Assembly (NCBI RefSeq): GCF_001854325.1 | Contig: NZ_CP017754.1 | Span: 1,240,001-1,304,000 of the forward strand | Reading direction: 5' to 3' | Length of the DNA stretch: 64,000 bases | Source: Cupriavidus malaysiensis | GTDB lineage: Bacteria; Pseudomonadota; Gammaproteobacteria; Burkholderiales; Burkholderiaceae | Part shown: positions 8,491 through 16,906 of the stretch, in pieces | Position numbering within the stretch: position 1 is the first letter of the stretch | How the letters are laid out: every line of letters begins with the position of its first letter | Position numbers and translations under genes: made by a program | The notes under the pieces: model-generated | Databases searched by the model: none | What the model was told of the DNA's origin: nothing | What the model saw: the letters and a program-made list of their open reading frames with translations, nothing else

Positions 8491-9231
8491 TCAGGTGCCT
8501 TGCTGCGTCCGCAAGGCGAGCAGGTCGACCACCTGGGCCGCCACCATTTCCACCCAGCGGCGATACTGCAGCGGCCCGGGATGGAAGCGGTCGCGCGCCA
8601 TCTCTTCCGGCACCGCCGCCCACTGCAGCGAGACGTAGCGGGCCCGCGCCTCCTGGTCGATCCAGCGCCGCAGCAGGCGGTCGAGGCGCGCGGCGTAGCG
8701 GCCCAGGTACCAGCGCAGCGGATGCGGCGCGGCGGGCAGGATGTGCAGCGGGGGCAGGCCGGTGACCACGAGGCCGGCGGCGCCGCTGCGGCGGAACAGC
8801 GCTTCGACCAGGGCCTGGTAGTCCTTCAGGAAACGGCCGGGCCGGCGTTGCGAGGTGACGTCATTGGTGCCCAGCGCGGTGACGATGAAGTCGGCGGGCG
8901 CGATCTCGCTGGCCTGGACCAGCTCGATCGCCTCGACCGTATTCACGCCGGATCTGGCCACCAGCTGCCAGGTCACCGCGCGTCCGGTGCGCGCCGCCAG
9001 CAGGCGCGCCAGCGGCTGTGCCAGGGCCTCGTGCTGCTGATCGACGCCCACGCCGGCGGCCGACGAATCGCCGACCACCAGCAGGCGCAGCGGCGCTGCT
9101 TCCGGCGCTGCTGCGTTCTCCTGGCCCATGCGCGGCCCCGCCGCTTCCGGCAGGCGCAGCGCCGTCTTGCGCAGCTGGTGTGCCTGCCTCAGCAGGATGG
9201 GGCCCAGCACCCCTTTGTAGAGCAGCAGCAT
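8491..9231 (-). CDS. SGNH/GDSL-family hydrolase (esterase/acylhydrolase)
   Basis: The 246-residue protein shows all SGNH blocks: GDSS with nucleophile Ser56, a Gly in RSGVNT, GTND (121-124) and the D-x-x-H pair in DRFHPG (Asp214, His217). This predicts a serine esterase or lysophospholipase-like acylhydrolase. The N-terminus is only weakly hydrophobic and no clear signal peptide is seen. The gene stands alone between dispersed repeats and the rcnA region. The substrate is unknown. Confidence 0.88.
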   Translation of the reverse strand: MLLLYKGVLGPILLRQAHQLRKTALRLPEAAGPRMGQENAAAPEAAPLRLLVVGDSSAAGVGVDQQHEALAQPLARLLAARTGRAVTWQLVARSGVNTVEAIELVQASEIAPADFIVTALGTNDVTSQRRPGRFLKDYQALVEALFRRSGAAGLVVTGLPPLHILPAAPHPLRWYLGRYAARLDRLLRRWIDQEARARYVSLQWAAVPEEMARDRFHPGPLQYRRWVEMVAAQVVDLLALRTQQGT

Positions 9232-9362
9232 GGCAGTGAAGGTGAGTGGCGTCCTTGCCCGGATGGTCGCGGCAGCCTGTCGTGGTGCGCGGAAGTGGCC
9301 CGTATTCTACCCGGCGCACCCGCGCATCCCGGGGCGGGGGACAGCGCCGTGCGTGCTGCCCT

Positions 9363-9434
9363 GAGCCACCCTCACAGCCACCGTCAGAGCCACCCTCAGA
9401 GCCACCCTCAGAGCCGCCCTCAGAGCCGCCCTCA
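9363..9434. repeat. 12-bp tandem array ending in the rcnA stop codon
   Basis: Six units of the type GAGCCACCCTCA (variants with G for A and C for G) run from 9363 to 9434. The last unit contains the TGA stop of rcnA on the minus strand, so the array sits exactly at the gene end. Confidence 0.93.
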
Positions 9435-10610
9435 CAGCCGCGCCAGTCCCTGCATCCCCTGCCAGCCGACGTACAGTCCCACCAGCACGATCAGCGCGCC
9501 GGAGAAGTAGGGGGCCTTGCGCGCGAACTCGCCAAAGCCGCCCCAGCGCCGGGAAACGTGCTTCACGCTGAGCGCCGCCAGCGCCCCCGAGGCCACCATC
9601 GTCAGCGCCAGGCCGATGCTGAAGCACAGCACCAGCGTCGCGCCGAGCGTGATCTTCTTCAACTGCAGGCACAGCAGCAGCACGGTGATCGACGCCGGGC
9701 AGGGAATCAGGCCGCCGGTCAGCCCGAACACGATGATCTGGCCGGTGGTCACCTCGCGGTTGGCGAAGCGGCGGCGGATGTCGTTGGCGTGCGCCAGCTC
9801 GTGCGCGTCCTGGTAGCCTGGCGCGGAAATGTCCAGCCCTTCGTAGTCCTTGACCACGTGGTGGTGATCGTCGTGCTCCACGAACTCCACGTCGTAGTCA
9901 TGCCGGTGATGCGGCTCGCCCAGGCGCAGGCGGGCAATGAATTCATGCGGCTCGGGGATGGGCTCGGCTGACTCGAGGAAGCCGTCGCGCTGCACGAAGG
10001 GGAAGAACTGCCGCGAGCCATCGGCACGCTCCGTCTCCAGCTCGACCTGGCTGGCCGGCCAGGCGTGCGGGTGGCGGCCCTCGGCATAGAGGCGGAAGCA
10101 CGGCGGCACGCCGTCCTCGAAGATCTCCAGCCGCAGGGTGCCGTGGTGGCCGGTGTCGATGAAGCGGGCCGCGGCATGGTGATGGCCGTGACCATCGCCG
10201 TGATCGTGGCCGTGATCATGGTCATGCCCATGATCGTGATCGTGATCGTGATCGTGATCGTGCGCATGCCGCTGTCCCTGCCAGGTACGCCACAGCATCC
10301 ATGCTGCCACCGCCACGATCAGCACCGCCGAGGCCACCTGGAAATAGGGCTCGGTCGCCTCGGCGCTCCAGTTGCGGCCGAAGTACAGCCCGGCCATGGC
10401 CACCGCCCAGACCACCGCCGTATGGGAAATCGTGGCCGACAGCCCGAGCAGCACCGCCTGCGACAGCGTGCCGCGGATGGCCACGATGAAGGCTGCCATC
10501 ATCGTCTTCGAATGGCCCGGCTCCAGGCCATGCAGGGCGCCCAGCAGGATGGCGCTGGGGATGAACAGCCAGGCGTTGCCTTGCTGCAGGAGGGTGGAGA
10601 ACTCGGTCAT
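9432..10610 (-). CDS. rcnA: Nickel/cobalt efflux protein RcnA
   Basis: The 392-residue membrane protein has the RcnA/NiCoT signature HGLEPGHSK (His27, His33) in the first transmembrane segment. A long His/Asp-rich cytoplasmic loop (residues about 115-145, HDHDHD and [13 protein letters not shown] type) can bind Ni2+ or Co2+. RcnA exports these ions across the inner membrane. The gene diverges from rcnR, and the intergenic region carries a near-perfect RcnR operator, so metal-induced derepression is expected. The His-rich loop is coded by a repetitive tract that could vary in length. A hydrophilic stretch of about 100 residues follows the His loop. Confidence 0.95.
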   Translation of the reverse strand: MTEFSTLLQQGNAWLFIPSAILLGALHGLEPGHSKTMMAAFIVAIRGTLSQAVLLGLSATISHTAVVWAVAMAGLYFGRNWSAEATEPYFQVASAVLIVAVAAWMLWRTWQGQRHAHDHDHDHDHDHGHDHDHGHDHGDGHGHHHAAARFIDTGHHGTLRLEIFEDGVPPCFRLYAEGRHPHAWPASQVELETERADGSRQFFPFVQRDGFLESAEPIPEPHEFIARLRLGEPHHRHDYDVEFVEHDDHHHVVKDYEGLDISAPGYQDAHELAHANDIRRRFANREVTTGQIIVFGLTGGLIPCPASITVLLLCLQLKKITLGATLVLCFSIGLALTMVASGALAALSVKHVSRRWGGFGEFARKAPYFSGALIVLVGLYVGWQGMQGLARL

Positions 10611-10673
10611 GGCGGCGGATGGGCGGCGCGCGCGATACGCGCTGAATGGATCGGTTTCGGGGTGGGCGCATTA

Positions 10674-10688
10674 TACTCCCCCCCAGTA
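10674..10688. promoter_or_regulatory. RcnR operator (TACT-G6-N-AGTA type)
   Basis: The sequence TACT, seven C, AGTA reads on the minus strand as TACT-G7-AGTA. This fits the TACT-G6-N-AGTA motif known for Escherichia coli RcnR. It lies between divergent rcnA and rcnR, 64 bp from the rcnA start and 62 bp from the rcnR start. A single site is visible. Confidence 0.9.
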
Positions 10689-10749
10689 TAGTCATGCTAC
10701 CCTCAGGCCTTCCCGAAGCCCCCGATCCCGCCCCGGAGCCGCCGACGCC

Positions 10750-11022
10750 ATGCCCCATACCATCCGCGACAAAGCCAAGCTGCTGGCGCGCGTCAAGCGC
10801 ATCCAGGGGCAAGCCGCAGCGCTGGAGAAACAACTCACGGAAGAGGCGGAATGCGTGGACGTGCTGCAACAGATCGCCGCCATCCGGGGCGCCGTCAACG
10901 GACTGATGGCCGCCGTCATCGAGGGTCACCTGACCGACCACGTGGTCAAGGAACCTGACGAGGGGCGTCGGCAGCAGGACCTGGATGCCGTGCTGCAGGT
11001 CATCAAGTCCTATCTGAAGTAG
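10750..11022 (+). CDS. rcnR: Ni/Co-responsive repressor RcnR
   Basis: The 90-residue protein is an all-helical CsoR/RcnR-family regulator. It begins [20 protein letters not shown] and keeps the four RcnR metal ligands His3, Cys35, His60 and His64. This separates it from CsoR (Cu) and FrmR (formaldehyde). It binds the TACT-G7-AGTA site between itself and rcnA and releases it when Ni2+ or Co2+ is bound. Length and sequence are close to the enterobacterial protein. Confidence 0.95.
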   Translation: MPHTIRDKAKLLARVKRIQGQAAALEKQLTEEAECVDVLQQIAAIRGAVNGLMAAVIEGHLTDHVVKEPDEGRRQQDLDAVLQVIKSYLK

Positions 11023-11176
11023 GGCGGTCTGCGCGGCGGAGGGTATCCGCTCCCGCTTCCGCTCCCGCATGCACATCCGCATCCGGTGCGATGCGGCGCC
11101 CCTGTACACGGCGACGCCGCGACAGGCGGGGGGGGGCAAGGCCGCGCGGGGGCTGTGCGGGGCCAGCCCAAAGAGC

Positions 11177-11200
11177 GCGCCCCTGTCGAGGCAGGGGCGC
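11177..11200 (-). terminator. Hairpin terminator after the chemoreceptor gene
   Basis: Arms GCGCCCCTG (11177-11185) and CAGGGGCGC (11192-11200) flank a 6-nt loop, about 30 bp past the chemoreceptor stop. On the minus strand it is followed by CTCTTT, so it is a plausible intrinsic terminator. Confidence 0.65.
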
Positions 11201-11228
11201 TGGGCAGGGCAGGCGAGGGGGGGCGGGC

Positions 11229-12812
11229 TCAGGCCGGCGCCAGGCGCGAGGTGCCCGCGTTGCTACCCCCGATCCGGAAGAATGCAATCGCCGTGGCCAG
11301 CTCGGCGGCGCGCTCCTGCATCGATTCCGCCGCGGCGGCGGCCTGCTCGACCAGGGCGGCGTTCTGCTGCGTCACCTGGTCCATCTGCGCCACCGCGCCA
11401 TTGACCTGCTGGATGCCGGTGCTCTGCTCGTCGCTGGCCGCCGTGATCTCGCCCATCAGGTCGGCCACGCGCTTGACCGCGCCCACCACGTCGGCCATGG
11501 TGCTGCCCGCTTCGCCCACCAGCACGTTGCCGGCATCGACCTGGCCGACCGAAGCCTCGATCAGTGTCTTGATTTCCTTGGCCGCGCCGGCGCTGCGTTG
11601 CGCCAGGCTGCGCACCTCGCCCGCCACCACGGCAAAGCCGCGTCCCTGCTCGCCGGCGCGGGCAGCTTCCACCGCGGCGTTGAGCGCCAGGATATTGGTC
11701 TGGAAGGCGATGCCGTCGATCACGCCGATGATGTCGGTGATCTTGCTGGCGGAAGCGCTGATCGCGTCCATGGTCGCGACCACGCGCGACACCACTTCGC
11801 CGCCCTTGGCGGCGATGTCGGAGGCGCTGGCGACCAGCGTGTGCGCCTGGCGGGCATTGTCGGCGTTCTGCTTGACGGTGGCGGTCATCTGTTCCATCGA
11901 GGCCGCGGTCTCTTCCAGCGAGCTGGCCTGCTCCTCGGTGCGGCTCGACAGGTCCAGGTTGCCGCTGGCGATCTCGCGGGCCGCGTTGCCGATGGTGTGC
12001 GAGGCCTCGCCGATCTGCCCGATGGTCTGCGCCAGTTCGCTGCGCATGCGGCTCACCGCCGCCAGCAGGCTGTGCTGGTCATCGCCCCGGGTCTCGATGC
12101 GCACCGTCAGGTCGCCGGCGGCGATCCGATTGACCACATCCGCCGCGTAGGCGGGATCGCCGCCGAGCGTGCGCTCCAGGCTGCGGTTGGCCATCGCCGC
12201 CAGCAGTGCCAGCACCACGCCCACCGCCAGCAGCAGGCCGCCGGTCTGGTACAGCGAGTGCAGGAAGGCGGCATTGATATCGTCCATGTAGGCGCCGGTG
12301 GACAGGATCCAGTCCCAAGGCTCGTAGCGCAGCACATAGGACAGCTTCGCCACCGGCTCGGTGCCGCCCACATGCGGCCAGACATAGGACACGAAGCCGC
12401 CATCCGGCTGCTTCGCCGCCGCCGTGATTTCCACGTACAGGCGCGTGCCGGCGGCGTCCTTGAAATCGGTCTGCTTCTTGCCGACCAGGTCCGCCTTGAT
12501 CGGGTGCATCACGACCCGCTCCTCGGAGTCGGTGACGGTGAAGTAGCCGTCCTTGTCGTAGCGCATCGCGCGGAAACGGTCCAGCGCCTGCTTCTTCGCC
12601 TCCTCCGGGCTGATGGCGCCGCTGCGGGCGAGATCGTCGTATTGCCTGGCCAGGTTGACGGCCTGGGTCGTCACGCTGACCAGGTTGTGCTTGCGTTCCT
12701 CGATGCGGATCTGCCGCGCCTGGTAGGCATTGACCACAGACAGCAAGGCGAGGGCGACAAGGCAGAAAACAAGCGGTAGCCAGAGCTTCTGGCGAAACGT
12801 AAGCGTGCTCAT
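11229..12812 (-). CDS. Methyl-accepting chemotaxis protein (Cache sensor)
   Basis: The 527-residue receptor begins with a transmembrane segment ([16 protein letters not shown]). It continues with a single-Cache periplasmic domain (about 35-185; typical [17 protein letters not shown]), a second membrane segment, a HAMP domain (about 210-263) and a methyl-accepting signalling coil with the hairpin core about residues 390-440 ([20 protein letters not shown]). It should signal to CheA/CheW. No CheR-docking pentapeptide is seen at the C-terminus. The start [11 protein letters not shown] was chosen because it immediately precedes the membrane anchor. Single-Cache receptors often sense small carboxylates; the ligand here is not known. 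Confidence 0.94.
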   Translation of the reverse strand: MSTLTFRQKLWLPLVFCLVALALLSVVNAYQARQIRIEERKHNLVSVTTQAVNLARQYDDLARSGAISPEEAKKQALDRFRAMRYDKDGYFTVTDSEERVVMHPIKADLVGKKQTDFKDAAGTRLYVEITAAAKQPDGGFVSYVWPHVGGTEPVAKLSYVLRYEPWDWILSTGAYMDDINAAFLHSLYQTGGLLLAVGVVLALLAAMANRSLERTLGGDPAYAADVVNRIAAGDLTVRIETRGDDQHSLLAAVSRMRSELAQTIGQIGEASHTIGNAAREIASGNLDLSSRTEEQASSLEETAASMEQMTATVKQNADNARQAHTLVASASDIAAKGGEVVSRVVATMDAISASASKITDIIGVIDGIAFQTNILALNAAVEAARAGEQGRGFAVVAGEVRSLAQRSAGAAKEIKTLIEASVGQVDAGNVLVGEAGSTMADVVGAVKRVADLMGEITAASDEQSTGIQQVNGAVAQMDQVTQQNAALVEQAAAAAESMQERAAELATAIAFFRIGGSNAGTSRLAPA

Positions 12813-13188
12813 GATGTGGGGGCTCCAAGGTACTTCGCCTGCGCAGAGCGAGGCATGCCGGCCACGTCGGCAGGCACGCGGGGGTTTAACGACGGCCGGC
12901 CGGAGGAACTTGAGCAGCGGCGCGGGCGACTTCACTGGCAGCGCGGCAGAAGCGGCGCAAAGGCATCTTGGGGGCAGTCAGCAGGCCTTGCGGCTGGCGA
13001 CGGACGGCGTGTCGGCCCTCGCTGCAGTGCGAGGGCGCATGCCGAGGCGGGGTGACGAGGACGGGTGACGAGGATGGGTGACGAGGGTGGCTGCAGGGTG
13101 GCTGCAGGTGGCTGCAGGGAGGTGCGAAGGATGGGCGATGCGACAGGCTGGCGGGCGATGAACAGCCCGGCCGCGCCTGCGCCGCCGA
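12813..13188. other. Intergenic region with degenerate tandem repeats
   Basis: No gene was recognised. The region contains the upstream part of the chemoreceptor gene and the degenerate array at 13053-13119. Confidence 0.6.
13053..13119. repeat. Degenerate tandem array (13- then 10/11-bp units)
   Basis: Units TGACGAGGACGGG, TGACGAGGATGGG and TGACGAGGGTGG run into CTGCAGGGTGG and CTGCAGGTGG. The array lies 70 bp beyond the toxin gene stop on the minus strand. Confidence 0.85.
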
Positions 13189-13578
13189 CTATGGCACCAA
13201 CCGTATCGGACCGGGGTACCGCGCCACCATGCCATCCGACGTCAGCAGCGTGATGCCTTCTACGTTGGCCTGCGCCACCAGCAGGCGGTCGAACGGGTCC
13301 CTGTGCAGCGGCGGCAGGCTGTCGACCGTCACCGTGTGCTCGCTGGTGACCGGCAGTTCGCTGTAGCCGTTGTCGAGCAGCCCGCGTCGCAGTACGCGCG
13401 GATCGACGCGGAAGTCGCTCCGGCCAAGTCCGCGCTTGATGGCGATCTCCCACAGGCTGGCTGCGCTGAAGAACAGTTCCGAGTCGGGAGAAGCGATCAG
13501 CTCGCGGGCCGGCAGGGGAAGGCGTTCCGGCAGCCCGGCGGCCCACAGCAGCAGGTGCGTGTCGAGCAGCAGCTTCAT
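13189..13578 (-). CDS. PIN-domain toxin (VapC-like ribonuclease)
   Basis: The 129-residue protein starts MKLLLDTHLLLW, the first PIN acidic strand (Asp6). It continues with ASLWEIAIK (acidic Glu), DPFDRLLVAQ (Asp) and LLTSDGMV (Asp). The four acidic residues form the Mg2+-dependent ribonuclease site of VapC-type toxins, which usually cleave tRNA or rRNA. Its start overlaps the antitoxin stop by 4 bp (ATGA), the standard type II arrangement. A longer in-frame extension upstream has no homology and was discarded. Confidence 0.92.
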   Translation of the reverse strand: MKLLLDTHLLLWAAGLPERLPLPARELIASPDSELFFSAASLWEIAIKRGLGRSDFRVDPRVLRRGLLDNGYSELPVTSEHTVTVDSLPPLHRDPFDRLLVAQANVEGITLLTSDGMVARYPGPIRLVP

Positions 13579-13820
13579 GCGTTGCCGCCGAACAGGGCTT
13601 CGATCTCGCCGGCGCCCAGGGTGTCGAAGTCCTCCGGCACCGCGATCTCGCCGGCCAGGAAGCCGAGCCGCCGGACCTGGCCGGCATCCGGGGCGGACAG
13701 GGGCACCACCTTGACCAGGGGCTTGCCCGCCTTGGCGATCACGAACGGCTCGCCGCGCGCCGCCTGGTCGACCAGGCGCGAGAGATGGGTCTTGGCTTCG
13801 TGGATGTTCACGGTTTGCAT
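13575..13820 (-). CDS. Phd/YefM-family antitoxin
   Basis: The 81-residue antitoxin starts MQTVNIHEAKTHLSRLVD, the Phd/YefM DNA-binding N-terminus. An acidic C-terminal tail (AGEIEALFGG) would fold onto the toxin. A start four codons earlier is possible. It overlaps the PIN toxin gene by 4 bp. A strong inverted repeat just upstream is the likely autoregulatory operator. Confidence 0.92.
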   Translation of the reverse strand: MQTVNIHEAKTHLSRLVDQAARGEPFVIAKAGKPLVKVVPLSAPDAGQVRRLGFLAGEIAVPEDFDTLGAGEIEALFGGNA

Positions 13821-13833
13821 GGGTTTCACCAAC

Positions 13834-13860
13834 TGGACTAAGTTTGCTTAGTCTAGTCCA
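13834..13860. promoter_or_regulatory. Antitoxin operator (nested inverted repeats)
   Basis: GACTAAG-TTTG-CTTAGTC (13836-13853) is a perfect 7-bp inverted repeat. An overlapping outer pair TGGACTA/TAGTCCA spans 13834-13860. It lies 14 bp upstream of the antitoxin start, where Phd-type proteins autorepress. Confidence 0.8.
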
Positions 13861-14057
13861 TATTGGCGGGTTGTTGGGAGCCTGATCCACCACTCTGAGC
13901 GGCGGTCGGGCGACGAAGGCACCGCGGGCGGAGACACTCGCGTCTTGGCGTCATGGCTTCGAAGCGTATCCGGTGAGACGGCCGCAGAACGTTGCCATCG
14001 GTGACGATTGCGGCCGGCCTGGCCTCGCCTGCCGGCGATCGCCATGCCATGGGTTTG

Positions 14058-14086
14058 CTCCCCTCTCCCGCAGGCGGAAGAGGGGA
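14058..14086. repeat. Dispersed palindromic repeat, degenerate copy
   Basis: CTCCCCTCTCCCGC is followed by AGGCGGAAGAGGGGA. The second half of the unit is missing. Confidence 0.8.
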
Positions 14087-14158
14087 ACCCGGTTGCCGCG
14101 TGGCGGGTGTTGTCGTCATGGCGAACGCTGGCCTTCGCCTTCGCTATGCCACCGGTTT

Positions 14159-14203
14159 GCTCCCCTCTCCCACTTGTGGGAGAGGGGCCGGGGGAGAGGG
14201 CAG
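14159..14203. repeat. Dispersed palindromic repeat, intact copy
   Basis: A CCCCTCTCCCAC-TTGT-GGGAGAGGGG hairpin is followed by CCGGGGGAGAGGG. Flanking bases (CACCGGTTTG before, CAGGCGCC after) are shared with the copies at 24.2 and 41.0 kb. Confidence 0.9.
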
Positions 14204-14393
14204 GCGCCCGCAGCAGCCGAGACATCGCATGCCCCTGCATCACCAACCACCACCAACCACCACCGCGTCACCCCTTCCCGCCAAGGAAAGTCTGATATCT
14301 CGTTTCAGGGATATGACGCAGGGCGCCGCTTTTCTAAGCTTCGGTCATCGCGCTGCATTCTCCCGCAGCCCGAATACTGACCTGGAGACATCG

Positions 14394-14717
14394 ATGCCCC
14401 TGTTTCTCAATGAAGTCTGGCTTGGCGACATCCAGCCCAAGGTGATGGAAGACGCGGTCGCGTTCTTCGGCAACCTGAGCGTCGGCACCAAGCCCGGCAA
14501 CCTGCCACCCGACCTGCGCATGGTCGCCGGCCCCTGGCTGTCCGCCGAGGAAGCCAAGGTGATGTTCATCTTCGAGATCGACGATCCCTCGACCATGTTC
14601 GACGCCTACGCCGAGCGCGTGGTCAGTGGACTGTTCGCGCGCCGCAAGCTGACGCTGCTGTCGGGCTGGGACCAGATGAAAGCCTACACCGACCGCGTGT
14701 CGGCCGATCAAGCTTGA
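14394..14717 (+). CDS. Small conserved protein of unknown function, paralogue A
   Basis: The 107-residue soluble protein has no signal peptide or membrane segment. It is clearly paralogous to the next gene: both share FNEVW/LNEVWLxD near the start, NLPxDL, a GPWLSxEEAKV box, FxFEIDDP, and a C-terminal RRxLTLLxxWD box. The pattern (EIDDP strand, hydrophobic strands and helices) could suit a small alpha-beta barrel, but no family was recognised with confidence. It is the first gene of the TRAP-transporter block and probably co-transcribed, with only 16 bp to its paralogue. Confidence 0.8.
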   Translation: MPLFLNEVWLGDIQPKVMEDAVAFFGNLSVGTKPGNLPPDLRMVAGPWLSAEEAKVMFIFEIDDPSTMFDAYAERVVSGLFARRKLTLLSGWDQMKAYTDRVSADQA

Positions 14718-14733
14718 GCAAGCAGGGAGAAAG

Positions 14734-15069
14734 ATGATGCCGAAGTTCTTCAACGAAGTCTGGTTGCGCGATATGTCCCCGAACACCATGCAGGGCGTGG
14801 TGGATTTCCTCGGCAAGCTGCGCCAGGGCGTGCGGCCGCACAACCTGCCGGGCGACCTCAAGCTGCTGGCCGGACCGTGGCTCTCGAACGAGGAGGCCAA
14901 GGTCTATTTCGTATTCGAGATCGACGACCCCACCGAGACCTTCGAGGCGTTCGCCGAGCGCGTCGCCGACGGCTTGTTCCTCAAGCGTCGCCTGACGCTG
15001 ATCCAGGACTGGGATGGCGCGCGGCGCTTCTCGCGGTATCTCTCCAGCCGGCAGGGCGAGGCGGCCTGA
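14734..15069 (+). CDS. Small conserved protein of unknown function, paralogue B
   Basis: The 111-residue protein is a tandem paralogue of the preceding gene (shared GPWLS, EEAKV, FEIDDP and RRLTLI.DWD segments). The start at 14734 or 14737 follows a GGGAGAAAG ribosome site. It ends 75 bp before the TRAP binding-protein gene. The two copies differ most at the C-terminus, which suggests a heterodimer or divided roles. The function is unknown; context points to metabolism of the TRAP substrate. Confidence 0.8.
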   Translation: MMPKFFNEVWLRDMSPNTMQGVVDFLGKLRQGVRPHNLPGDLKLLAGPWLSNEEAKVYFVFEIDDPTETFEAFAERVADGLFLKRRLTLIQDWDGARRFSRYLSSRQGEAA

Positions 15070-15144
15070 TCCGCCCGGGTGGCCGCACCGGCCACCATCG
15101 CCATGCCGCTGGACACCAATAAAACAGACCACAGGAGACAAGTG

Positions 15145-16182
15145 ATGAGCGGGTTCAACAGCGGGCGCCGCCTGGCGCTCAAGCAGGGGTTTGCCATGGC
15201 GGCCGCGTCCGCCGCCTCCGGCCTCATGATCGGCACGCCGGCGCGCGCGGCGGGGCAGGCGTTCCGCTACAAGCTCGGCATCGCGCTCGACGCCACGCAT
15301 CCGACCACGGTCAACCTGAGCGCGGCGGCGGCCGAGATCGCCCGCGCCTCGAACGGGCGGCTGGAGATCCGCGTCTTCCCGAGCAGCCAGCTCGGCAACG
15401 ACACCGACATGATCTCGCAGGTCCGCGCCGGCGCCATCGACTTCGTCAGTACCGCGGGCCTGATCTGGGGCACGCTGGTGCCGGTGGCCTCCATCAGCGG
15501 CATCGGCTTCGCCTTCCCGGGCTACGAGCAGGTCTGGGCGGCCATGGACGGCGAGCTGGGCGCGCATATCCGCGCGGCCTTCGCCAAGGTCAACCTGATG
15601 CCCCTGCCGAAGATCTGGGACCACGGCTTCCGCCAGGTCACCAGCAGCAACCGGCAGATCCATGTGCCGCAAGACCTCAACGGCTTCAAGATCCGGGTGC
15701 CGCTGAGCCCGGCGCTGACTTCGATGTTCAAGGCCTTCGGCGCGGCGCCGGCCGGCATCAACATGGCCGAGACCTACACGGCACTGCAGACCAAGGTCGT
15801 CGACGGGCAGGAGAACCCGCTGACCATCCTGCAGACGCAGAAGCTGTACGAGGTGCAGAAGTACTGCTCGCTGACCTCGCACGTGTGGGATGGCTTCTGG
15901 CTGGTGGCCAACCAGCGCGCCTGGAATGCGCTGCCGGAAGACCTGCGGCAGCTCGCCGCCACCACCTTCGATGCCTGCGCCGTCAAGCAGCGCCAGGCGG
16001 TGGATGCCTTGAACACCCGCCTGCGCGAGGAGCTGAAGGGGCGCGGCATGGCCTTCAACCAGCCCGACGTGAAGGCCTTCCGCAACTACCTGAGCCAGGC
16101 CGGTTTCTACAAGGGCTGGCAGCAGAAATTCCCGGCCGAGAGCTGGGCGCTGCTGGAGAAGTACGCGGGCAAGCTGGCCTAG
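15145..16182 (+). CDS. TRAP transporter substrate-binding protein (DctP family)
   Basis: The 345-residue protein has a twin-arginine-like leader (SGRRLALKQGFAMAAASAA) and a cleavage-like ARAAGQA. A DctP domain follows, with FPSSQLGNDTDMISQVRAGAIDF, the conserved Arg in NGFKIRVP and ETYTALQTKVVDGQENP. It captures an organic acid in the periplasm for the DctQM permease coded downstream. The conserved Arg suggests a carboxylate ligand. A ribosome site (AGGAGACAAG) precedes the ATG. The permease gene is separated from it by a PPC-domain gene. Confidence 0.94.
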   Translation: MSGFNSGRRLALKQGFAMAAASAASGLMIGTPARAAGQAFRYKLGIALDATHPTTVNLSAAAAEIARASNGRLEIRVFPSSQLGNDTDMISQVRAGAIDFVSTAGLIWGTLVPVASISGIGFAFPGYEQVWAAMDGELGAHIRAAFAKVNLMPLPKIWDHGFRQVTSSNRQIHVPQDLNGFKIRVPLSPALTSMFKAFGAAPAGINMAETYTALQTKVVDGQENPLTILQTQKLYEVQKYCSLTSHVWDGFWLVANQRAWNALPEDLRQLAATTFDACAVKQRQAVDALNTRLREELKGRGMAFNQPDVKAFRNYLSQAGFYKGWQQKFPAESWALLEKYAGKLA

Positions 16183-16375
16183 CCGCGCCGCCGCGCCATC
16201 GCGCCATCGCGCTGTTGCCACCGGCGGTCTCTCACCGATGGCTGCGCCGCGATGCCCGTTCTCCCTTGAGCGTTCCCCCTTGGGCGTTCCCCCTTGAACG
16301 CCGCTCCCCGATGGCCGGTGGCCACGCGCCACCGCCGTGGGCGCACTCACCCCCAACCTACCAAGAGACCCGATC

Positions 16376-16894
16376 ATGATCCTCAAGCAAGCCCTCTCGC
16401 TGCTGACGCTGACCCTCACGCTCTCCGTGATGGGAACGCAGGCCGCCGCCGCCGCTGACCTGAAAGGCAAGGTCATGAAGACCCCCACCGGCTACCTGGT
16501 GGTGCTGCGCCACGGCGACAACGTGCTGCAGAGCCTGGAGCAACTGGCGCGCGACGAGCAGATCCCCAGCGCCAGCTTCGTCGGCATCGGCTTCATGTCG
16601 GAGGCCACCTTCGGCTTCTACGACTTCCAGCGCAAGCAGTTCGATCCGAAGACCTTCCGCAGCGTCGAGATGGCCAATATGACCGGCTCCATCGCCTGGA
16701 AGGAAGGCAAGCCGTCCATCCATGCCCACGGCACCGTGACCGACGGCAGCTTCAACGGCGCCGGCGGCCACCTGCTGGGCCTGACCGTCGGCACCGGCTC
16801 GTGCGAGATCACCGTCACGGTGTATCCGCAGCGCCTGGAGCGTTTCACCGATCCCGAGATCCAGGCCAATGTCCTCGGCCTGCCGCAACAGTAG
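16376..16894 (+). CDS. Secreted PPC-domain (DUF296) protein
   Basis: The 172-residue protein has a signal peptide (LSLLTLTLTLSVMGTQAAAAA) followed by a PPC/DUF296 domain. The domain shows TGYLVVLRHGDNVLQSLEQLA, the GIGFMSEATFGFYD strand, a HAHG metal-type motif and the GGHLLG segment. Most bacterial PPC proteins are cytosolic, so export is unusual. The HAHG and GGHL histidines could bind a metal. It lies between the TRAP binding protein and permease genes, 12 bp before the latter, and may act on or sense the substrate in the periplasm; that role is inference. Confidence 0.85.
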   Translation: MILKQALSLLTLTLTLSVMGTQAAAAADLKGKVMKTPTGYLVVLRHGDNVLQSLEQLARDEQIPSASFVGIGFMSEATFGFYDFQRKQFDPKTFRSVEMANMTGSIAWKEGKPSIHAHGTVTDGSFNGAGGHLLGLTVGTGSCEITVTVYPQRLERFTDPEIQANVLGLPQQ

Positions 16895-16906
16895 GGGAGG
16901 TGCGTC

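Larger units (their letters stand above)
13861..14393. other. Intergenic region with two palindromic repeats
   Basis: No gene was recognised. It holds a degenerate and an intact copy of the dispersed repeat family, and the upstream region of the small-protein/TRAP block. Confidence 0.65.

Noticed and set aside
10190..10262. Regular GTGATC-type repeats resembling a CRISPR-like or VNTR element
   Set aside because: They code the His/Asp-rich loop of RcnA in frame, and there are no spacers.
11091..12779. 562-codon frame antisense to the chemoreceptor gene
   Set aside because: It is a shadow frame; the minus-strand gene has complete receptor domains.
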